Below the pieces are notes generated by a model. The model made no database searches, was not told where the DNA came from, and saw nothing but the letters and a program-made list of their open reading frames with translations. A DNA stretch of 16,079 nucleotides, from contig JALOCI010000056.1 of the NCBI GenBank assembly GCA_023227835.1, forward strand, positions 1-16,079. Reading direction: 5' to 3'. This DNA is from Bacteroidales bacterium. GTDB lineage: Bacteria; Bacteroidota; Bacteroidia; Bacteroidales; UBA932. Below, in pieces: positions 1 to 7,200 of the stretch. The translations under genes were made by a program, and so were the position numbers. Every line of letters begins with the position of its first letter. Within the stretch, counting starts at the first letter, position 1.

Positions 1-620
1 GGTATAGTGCATGCGGGTTTTCAGTGGTTAGTTAGCGTTTGTGGCTCGTAAAAAAAGTCGGTGTAAACTGATAGGTTTTCGCTTCGTAATCCCGCACGAC
101 ACCATAGTGTGCCGAGAATCAGAACAACGGCAAAAGAACGTTCTGCATGCTGTAATTAAGATGGTGGAAGCAGTTTTAAGTTGACCCACCGATGTCGTCT
201 TACAGGAGAGGGCATCAATTGGAGCAAAGCGGAAATCATGAGCACAAATAAAATAAACATGTTGCGAATAAACCACCTGAAGGTGCTTTGGTAAAGAGCC
301 ATGGTGCTGAGCGTTCAGGTTAAAAGTTGCACTATTAGTGTGGCTTGGTATGAATAAAGGAGTTGAACGAAAGTGAATCGCTGAAGAGGTGTCGAGAAGT
401 TGCCACACCCTGTCAAAAGCTACAGGGCTGAGCGTAAAAAATAGGCCAGTGGACTGTTTTTGCGAAGAGCCAAGCCGGTGGGCAGCGAACGGAGTAATAA
501 GTTTAGCGGCTACCTGATTTACTGGCTAAACGGCAGGCGTCATACAGGCGGCAAGACCTTTATTCAGGCTTAATTACGGAACTCGAGAACCTGCACGACA
601 ATATCAAATGTTTATTCCGG
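1..620 (+). other. Probable remnant of a group II intron (RNA domain I, no reverse transcriptase)
   Basis: No convincing gene lies here. The stretch is G+C-richer than what follows and has short complementary segments: TGCGGG (12-17) with CCCGCA (91-96), GGTGT (388-392) with ACACC (405-409), alternatively CCCTGT (408-413) with ACAGGG (422-427), and GTTTAGC (501-507) with GCTAAAC (525-531). The order of a hairpin, an AAGACC segment near 555, and a GGAAC..GAGAACC segment near 578 resembles domain I of bacterial group II introns. No intron-encoded protein or domain V follows, so it would be a truncated copy whose 5' end may lie left of the window. The family call is from memory of sequence style, not from a search. 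Confidence 0.4.
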
Positions 621-915
621 CGATGTTGACCTCCATTCCAGGATGATTGTGACCCCTTGTAGATAATAATATCTGACAAACTCATAGAAATAGTCTTAAT
701 CAAGTTCTGATTACCGTAAACTACCTTAAGCCGATGGCTTTTCCTCCTATTTTACCACTTTTTTGAAAACTAAAAATTGCGTCATAAAAAGCAGATAATA
801 ATAAATTTACTAAAAAAAGAATTCTAACTTTATAAAAAAATTAAAAATTTTTTTACTCCGATTCCTGTTAGACTTCATTTTGAGAAAAATAAATTACCAA
901 ACAACTTGCCTCTTT
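621..915. other. A+T-rich leader of the SIR2-HerA operon
   Basis: No gene is seen. From about 760 the sequence is extremely A+T-rich, with A and T runs, marking the boundary between the intron-like remnant and the defence operon. It must contain the promoter of the SIR2 gene, but I found no clean TTTG-N19-TAnnTTTG match. The nearest -7-like strings are TAACTTTA (825-832) and TCATTTTG (875-882), both imperfect and without a convincing -33 partner. Confidence 0.5.
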
Positions 916-2202
916 ATGGAAGAAATTTATATAACACATGACCCATCAGAATATGTTCGTGGATTACAACAGCTTTTAATTTCAGATAAAAAGAAAATTG
1001 CTTTCTTATTTGGTGCTGGTACGTCTTTAGCAAATAAAAATTGTAAATCTCTAATTGTCCCTGCAATTGGAGAAATGACTGTAAAAGTCGTTACGGAATT
1101 AAACAAAACACAGAAATATAATACAGCCATTGCAGAGATAAAAAAAGAATTAGAAGCGAACAATCAAACCTTTAATGTTGAAGCACTTTTATCGAACTTA
1201 GAGCAAAAAAATGAAGTTATTGGAGACGGAGTTTTAAACAAACTCAAGAAAACAGAAATTGATAAGTTAATTGGCGAAATTAAAATTCAAATTAGAAAGA
1301 TAGTAAGCGTTCACAGTCATATTTTAAATGAAAATAATATAGAGAATCTTATACACTCAGATTTTACAGAATGGATTCAACGTGCAGATAGAAAATATGC
1401 TATAGAATTATTTACAACAAACTATGATTATCTTTTTGAACTCGGTTTAGAATCAAAAAATATTCCATATTATGATGGATTTACTGGCAGCTACCAACCT
1501 TTTTTTAATCCTGAATCTGTAGAAGACCTGTCGTTTCTACCTAGTCAAACAAAACTTTGGAAATTACATGGGTCTTTAGGCTGGCATTTGGACAAAAAAA
1601 GTAACAATGTCTGGAGAAAAGATTCTGATAATGATGATATTCTAATTTATCCCTCTCTAACTAAATACAACAATTCAAAGAAGCAACCTTATGTTGCGTT
1701 AATGGACAGATTAACAAACTTTCTAAAACAACCTGATACAGTATTAATTACATGCGGGTATTCATTTGGAGATGAGCATATTAACGAAAGAATTCTTACG
1801 GCATTAAAATCTAACAATTCTGCACATGTTTATGCTTTGTACTACGATATAGTTTGGAATGAGGGAAAAAAGATAGGCTATGAATTATCAAGTGAATCGA
1901 ATTTAACAAAAATTGCGAAGAAAAATAGAAAGATTTCAATATACGGGTGTAGGAGTGCCATCATTGGTTGTCAACTTGGTGATTGGCAACTCAAGAGAGA
2001 GCCAGACAAAGACGATTCAATTACTGTAAGTTCCTATTTTGCTGAAGACGCTTTTGACGGGGAGGTCGATTTAAAAACCGAAAAAAAAGGAGATGAGCTA
2101 TGGACAGGGAAGGGAGAACTTTTATTACCTGACTTCTCACGATTTGTGGCCTTTCTTAAATCAATGATTTTTCAGAGTGAATTAATACCCGAAAGAAAAT
2201 GA
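916..2202 (+). CDS. SIR2-family defence protein (NADase/nuclease subunit of a SIR2-HerA system)
   Basis: Cytoplasmic effector of a SIR2-HerA (Nezha-type) anti-phage pair; family members hydrolyse NAD+ and/or cut DNA when activated with HerA. The 428-residue product has the SIR2 signature: GAGTS at 33-37 (nucleotide-binding loop), TTNYD at 167-171, KLHGS at 216-220 with H218 in the place of the catalytic histidine, and GYSFGDEHIN at 281-290 closing the Rossmann fold. The C-terminal LPDFSRFVAFL segment (about 404-414) recalls other HerA-partnered SIR2 proteins. I chose ATG 916; an in-frame TTG at 880 would add 12 residues (RKINYQTTCLF-type) not resembling the domain. Neither start has a Shine-Dalgarno site. 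The TGA stop overlaps the herA ATG (ATGA), so translation is probably coupled. No catalytic residue appears lost. Confidence 0.93.
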   Translation: MEEIYITHDPSEYVRGLQQLLISDKKKIAFLFGAGTSLANKNCKSLIVPAIGEMTVKVVTELNKTQKYNTAIAEIKKELEANNQTFNVEALLSNLEQKNEVIGDGVLNKLKKTEIDKLIGEIKIQIRKIVSVHSHILNENNIENLIHSDFTEWIQRADRKYAIELFTTNYDYLFELGLESKNIPYYDGFTGSYQPFFNPESVEDLSFLPSQTKLWKLHGSLGWHLDKKSNNVWRKDSDNDDILIYPSLTKYNNSKKQPYVALMDRLTNFLKQPDTVLITCGYSFGDEHINERILTALKSNNSAHVYALYYDIVWNEGKKIGYELSSESNLTKIAKKNRKISIYGCRSAIIGCQLGDWQLKREPDKDDSITVSSYFAEDAFDGEVDLKTEKKGDELWTGKGELLLPDFSRFVAFLKSMIFQSELIPERK

Positions 2203-3416
2203 AAAACATTCAAACAGAGATAGGTGAAATAATTAGTGTTAGTGGAAATACAATTACAGTACAACTTTCTGACATGATGAAGTCAAATATGCCTGTGATA
2301 GATGGTATTGTTTATAGGATAGGGCAAATTGGTTCATTTTTAAAGATTCCTCTAGGGTATGCAAATCTTTACGGAATTGTCACGCAAATTGGAGCATCTG
2401 CAATCCCTGATACTATAAAAGAATTGGTTAGCCAAAATTATAACTTGCTCGACAATAGACAGTGGCTTAATATGGTTCTAGTGGGAGAACAAATCGGTCG
2501 CAAATTTAGTAGAGGTGTTTCTCAGTCCCCCACGACAGGCGATAAAATTCACTTGGTAACAATAAAAGACTTAGATACAATTTACGGAGGTTATGATGAG
2601 AAAAACTCAATAACAATTGGAAATATTAGCATTTCAGAAAGTCTTAATGCAAAAGTAGACTTAAATAAATTAATAAGTAGGCATTGTGCAATTCTAGGTT
2701 CAACAGGTAGTGGAAAATCAAACGCAGTTGGAATATTATTAAATGCAATAGCCAACAAAGACTTCAATAGCTCAAGAATCCTTGTTATTGACCCTCATGG
2801 AGAATATAATAGTGTCTTGCGAAATAAAAGCAAAGTTTTCAGAATTAACGCGTCAGCAAATGAGAATAAATTATTTATCCCTTTTTGGGCATTACCATTC
2901 AATGAACTGTTGAGTATTTTTCCAGGTAGTATATCTGACCAGAATCGAGATTATGTTAGAACTAAAATTGTCGAAGCAAAATTAAATACAATTGAAAAAA
3001 ATGAACTTGCTATTGAAAAAGAACTTGTATCTGCTGATTCACCAATCCCATTTAGTATTAATCAATTATGGTTTGAACTTGATGATTTTGAAAGAAAAAC
3101 CTTTAAAAAAGACAGAATCACAGAATGTTTAATCGAAAAAGGCAATGCGGATGAGTTGAAATCCAGTATTTATGAGACTGCAAGTCCCGGTGGTGGTGAA
3201 CCATTTCTTAATAATAAAGCAAGGGGACTGCTAGGTTTTTTAGATAGTATAAGAATTAAACTTAAAGATTCAACATACAAATTTTTATTCGAATCTGGTA
3301 ATTATCATCCTAGTTTAAATGGCAACGTGACCAAGGATTTAAGTAATTTATTATATGGATGGTTAGGGAGCAACAAACCTGTTACAATACTCGATTTATC
3401 TGGAATTCCAAGTTAA
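2199..3416 (+). CDS. HerA N-terminal part (HAS-barrel and Walker A), ends at premature TAA
   Basis: First open segment of the interrupted herA, 405 residues. It carries the HAS-barrel, GSTGSGKS and DPHGEY motifs but lacks Walker B and the arginine-finger region, so it should not hydrolyse ATP alone. Its ATG overlaps the SIR2 stop by four bases. It ends in LDLSGIPS, in the middle of a beta strand normally continuing into a helix. Confidence 0.75.
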   Translation: MKNIQTEIGEIISVSGNTITVQLSDMMKSNMPVIDGIVYRIGQIGSFLKIPLGYANLYGIVTQIGASAIPDTIKELVSQNYNLLDNRQWLNMVLVGEQIGRKFSRGVSQSPTTGDKIHLVTIKDLDTIYGGYDEKNSITIGNISISESLNAKVDLNKLISRHCAILGSTGSGKSNAVGILLNAIANKDFNSSRILVIDPHGEYNSVLRNKSKVFRINASANENKLFIPFWALPFNELLSIFPGSISDQNRDYVRTKIVEAKLNTIEKNELAIEKELVSADSPIPFSINQLWFELDDFERKTFKKDRITECLIEKGNADELKSSIYETASPGGGEPFLNNKARGLLGFLDSIRIKLKDSTYKFLFESGNYHPSLNGNVTKDLSNLLYGWLGSNKPVTILDLSGIPS

Positions 3417-3419
3417 ATA

Positions 3420-3977
3420 ATGACTTCAATATCTGGAACGTTATTAAAAATTGTATACGATGCATTGTTTTGGGGACAAAATCAGAAAGTTGGGGGAAAA
3501 GAACAACCTCTATTTATAGTTCTGGAAGAAGCTCACAATTATTTAAAAGCTGGAGAAAATTCTATTTCTTCTAGAGCAGTACAATCAATCGCAAAAGAAG
3601 GTAGAAAATATGGGGTAGGATTAGCATTGGTGACACAAAGACCTTCAGAGCTAGATGAAACTGTCTTGAGTCAATGTGGAACAATAATAGCTCTTAGAAT
3701 GAATAATGCTAAAGACCGAGGACATATTCGTTCTGCAATACAAGATGAATTACAGACAATGATTGATTTATTGCCAAGTTTAAGAACTGGAGAAGGGATT
3801 ATATCTGGTGAGGGAGTGAAAATACCTTCAAGAGTTCAATTTTATAAATTAGCAAATGCTCCTAAAAGTGCGGACCCGATAGTGTCAGAAAAATGGATGC
3901 AGAATAAAGATGATGTTAGCGAATCAGATTATGAAAAACTTGTTTCTCTATGGAGAAATCAAAAATTAAACGAATAA
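3420..3977 (+). CDS. HerA C-terminal part (Walker B and arginine-finger region)
   Basis: Second open segment of herA, 185 residues from an ATG only three bases after the premature TAA, same frame. It begins TSISGTLLKIVYDALF, the normal continuation of the HerA fold, then LEEAH (residues 35-39), GRKYG near 61-65 and TQRPSELD near 72-79. It has no Walker A. A weak GGAA sits about 14 bases upstream; reinitiation after the close upstream stop is possible but unproven. One base separates its TAA from the ATG of the KTSC gene. Confidence 0.7.
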   Translation: MTSISGTLLKIVYDALFWGQNQKVGGKEQPLFIVLEEAHNYLKAGENSISSRAVQSIAKEGRKYGVGLALVTQRPSELDETVLSQCGTIIALRMNNAKDRGHIRSAIQDELQTMIDLLPSLRTGEGIISGEGVKIPSRVQFYKLANAPKSADPIVSEKWMQNKDDVSESDYEKLVSLWRNQKLNE

Positions 3978-3978
3978 T

Positions 3979-4197
3979 ATGATACCAAAAATGATTCCCG
4001 TAAACTCTTCAAACATAGCAGAGGTAGGCTATGATGAAGAAAATAAAGAAGTTTATGTAAGATTCTTGAATAACTCTCTTTATGTGTACAAAGGGGTTCC
4101 TATATTTGAATATGAAAGTCTAATAAACTCTCCATCGTTAGGTTCTTATTTAAATAGGAATTACAAAAATGTATATCCTTATGAAAGAATTGAATAA
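3979..4197 (+). CDS. KTSC-domain small protein
   Basis: Seventy-two residues that are entirely one KTSC domain: SSNIAEVGYDEENKEVYVRF at the start, the central aromatic YVY at about 34-36, then GVP and a C-terminal YLNRNYKNVYPYERI. The domain is named after the C terminus of some lysyl-tRNA synthetases and has been suggested, without proof, to bind RNA. The gene begins one base after the herA stop, so it is the third cistron of the SIR2-HerA operon. No role for a KTSC protein in this system is known to me; it could be a regulator, a sensor of nucleic acid, or a passenger. Recognition of the domain is firm, function is open. Confidence 0.85.
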   Translation: MIPKMIPVNSSNIAEVGYDEENKEVYVRFLNNSLYVYKGVPIFEYESLINSPSLGSYLNRNYKNVYPYERIE

Positions 4198-4208
4198 AGC
4201 ACTTATGT

Positions 4209-7200
4209 CTAATGGGTATCCACTAACAAAACTCTTCCATATTCTGCTTTGGCAAATCCTCTGTCAATTGCTTTTTGGATGCCACGTTGCATTGAGGACT
4301 CAACGATATTGCCGATACGAGCAAATCCGAAAATTTTAGCGGTTTCACGTACCAAATCGCTTTGAAGTAAGCTGATTTGTTCTTCAAGGATCTCTTTAAC
4401 GGCTACGCTGACCTCTTCTGGAGAAATATCTGATGCTGTTGTCATGTATACTCGATAATTCAAATACCGTTCTGCGTCTTGATTGCTTCTCCAAAAGAAG
4501 AAATCTTTTCCTGTTAGTGTATAGTTTAAATTCATACGAGAAAATAACCGGCTGAAATGGGCATCAATTCTATTACCAATCCTTGAGATACCCCACATTG
4601 AAAGAACTCTTTTGCAAAGCTGATCTCTACTTATCGGGGCTTCGTTATTGATAACATCTGCTATTTGTTTCATAATTAGATCTTCCCATTGGGGAAATGT
4701 GAATTCATCTGCCAGTATATTGGAATAAACTATCTGAGTATGATTATAATTAATTTTATAACATTTGGTTACCACTTTCTGTTTCTCCGGTTCAGATGAT
4801 TTGACGATAACCGGTTCTGTTGTATCTGATAGATTGGATAATTTTTTAGGTTCCGGTTTCTGTGGTGAAGGATAATTTTTTATTGCAGCTATTATATCAT
4901 ACATCACCCTTCCTTCATTTTCTAACCAATCCATTGTCCAAACGCGATGAATATTCCATCCTAAAAGATGTAAGACATCTTGTTGTATGACTTCCCTGTC
5001 TTTAACTGTTTTTGCCGCTTTATAATTTGCCCCATCACATAGTATCCCTAAAACATATTCGGATTTTTTATCAGGATTGACAACCCCAATATCTATACGG
5101 TAGCCTGAACATCCGATATTTGTATGAACATCATATCCTGATTCCTTTATCTTATTGGCAATAATATCAACAAGTGATTTGCTTTTTGGCTGTATAGCGT
5201 TAGAACTAATTGCTATTGCATTTTTGCCTTTTTCTGCATATTCAAGGAAGGCTTTAAGTCCTGCTACACCTTCAGAGGATGTCCTTCCAAGGTCAATCTG
5301 GTCAGAGCGTAGTGTTGAAAATACCTTCATTTCATATCTGGCACGAGAAACAGCAACATTGAGTCTTCGCCATCCTCCGTCTCTGTTTAGTGGCCCGAAA
5401 TTTAAACTAACCTTTCCCTCTTTATCCGGGCCATATCCAACCGAAAACAGGATTACATCCCTTTCATCCCCCTGTACATTCTCCAGGTTTTTAATAAATA
5501 GAGGTTCTGCCGTTTCCAATGCGATTAACTCCAGCTCTGGATTGTTAACAAAAGCTTCGTTAAGTAAGTCCTCAATAAGTGTCTGTTGAACTGAGCTGAA
5601 GGTAACAACTCCAATACTCTTCTTTGATAATTCTTGATTGGCCAGGCGTGTTAGTATTTCTTTGACAACAGCATCTGCTTCAGCCTTATTCTGACGACTT
5701 TTCCCTTTATCATAAAAGCCAGGAATCGGTTGATATGTCACTTTACTCTTTATGTCGTCAGGTGATGGAAATGTGAGAAGTTTATTATCGTAGTATTGAG
5801 AATTGCTAAAGGCTATTAAACTCTCATGTTTACTGCGATAGTGCCATAATAAATGTTTTGATGGCATTGATAATGCCAGACAGTCGTCAAGAATGCTTTC
5901 TAAATCTTCTTTGTCGAGATTGTCCTCGTCAATAGTGTTAGATGAAAAGAAATTCGTTGGAGGCATTTGTTTTGGATCGCCTACTACTATAAGACTTTTT
6001 CCTCGGGCAATTGCTCCAACAGCCTCACATGTTGGCATTTGGGAAGCTTCGTCAAAAATTACCAAATCAAATTGTAATTTGCCTGTATCAATATATTGAG
6101 CGACAGACATCGGACTCATCAACATACATGGATTGATCCGGAATAGTAGTGTCGGTATAGTGTCGAATAGTTTTCTTATGGACATTCCCCGTCCATTGTT
6201 TCTGATGCTTCTTTGAAGAATGCCTACTTCAGAACTCTGAGAAGCCTCTTTTACAAATGAAGGAATATTTGATGCTAGTTTTGTAAATAGCTCTTCTCTG
6301 GTTACCCTTTCAAATTGAGTAGTAAGCTCTTTAAATTTTCTAATCTTCTCTTCGAAGATTTTACCATTGAAACTGGCAAGTAATGGTTGTGTATTTATGG
6401 TGTAATCGATAATCGATTTATAAATAGCTTTTTCAAAAGTGTCTGTAATCTTAGTAAAGTCATTATGTGCAATATAATCGGCAAATTCTTTCAAACCTTT
6501 ATCAGAGGCCTGTCTCTTGACAATATTCCAGTTACACCAATCTCGCAATAAATCCATATTTTCTAATAATCTCTCCGACACTTTAAGTGTATTTTCGGAC
6601 CAATTCTCGTTGTTAAATTTCAAGCCTATCTTTGAAGAGAACCATTCGGCAATTTCTAACAGCTCATTGTATAAATTTGAATACCTATCAAATTTTTGTC
6701 CTTGAATAGACTTAAATGCACCCACTCCATTAGAAAAATTCTCAGCGAAATGGCTCCTGGCCTTAATCCCAAGAATAACATCACCGGACAAAACCAGAAC
6801 CTTATCAGCAATAAGCAATGAATCTGTGCAGCATTGTTCCATAATATCCCATTTTTCCCATATGCTGCCAAGCATTCCGGCAAAGTATTCATTTCTTGCT
6901 TTAATTATATCTCTCACATTCTGGTATTGAATGATTGATTCTAGAATCAGACTTATATTACGTTTATTAATTTTTCCGTTTATAGCATAAGTTCTTAGCT
7001 CTTTAGATATTTTGTTCTGAGCAATTAATTTGGGTAAAAACCATTTATTCTGTGAAATATTCCAGTTAATGAGAATTTTGTCAGCGTTAATCTCAAGTAT
7101 TGTCTTGGAGAATTCGGAAGAAATTTCATTTTTAATCCGGTCTCTTTCAATTCCATGAATAATAATCTCTCTGATGGTTTTTACATCTTCATCTATTTTA

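Larger units (their letters stand above)
2199..3977 (+). pseudogene. herA: herA, HerA-type ATPase/translocase interrupted by one in-frame stop codon
   Basis: Ring-shaped FtsK/HerA-superfamily ATPase that partners the upstream SIR2 protein. Read through the TAA at 3414-3416, the frame encodes about 592 residues, a normal HerA length: HAS-barrel (about 5-65), Walker A GSTGSGKS (167-174), DPHGEY (198-203), Walker B LEEAH (about 442-446), then a conserved GRKYG segment and QRPSELD near 481-487. Both halves lie in the same frame with nothing missing, so this is a nonsense change, not a frameshift; GAA to TAA in the family-typical SGIPSEV-like stretch would explain it by one base. Walker A and Walker B end up on separate polypeptides, so activity needs read-through, reinitiation at ATG 3420, or reassembly of two chains. 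It could also be a sequencing error or recent inactivation. Confidence 0.8.

Noticed and set aside
28..408. A 126-codon open frame on the minus strand
   Set aside because: Low-complexity, unlike any family I know, and lying over a stretch that looks like structured RNA; no start signal.
880..915. TTG start for the SIR2 gene at 880
   Set aside because: The 12 added residues show no domain character, and an ATG lies at 916; neither has a ribosome site, so ATG is preferred.
3359..3574. Frameshift as the cause of the split HerA
   Set aside because: The segments before and after the stop are in the same frame (both starts divisible by three), so only a nonsense codon is needed; the frame at 3359-3574 is a shadow.
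4198..4208. Terminator between the convergent KTSC and helicase genes
   Set aside because: Only 11 bases separate the stops and no hairpin with a T run is visible there.
5155..5589. Plus-strand open frames inside the large helicase gene
   Set aside because: They are opposite-strand shadows of a gene with strong domain evidence.
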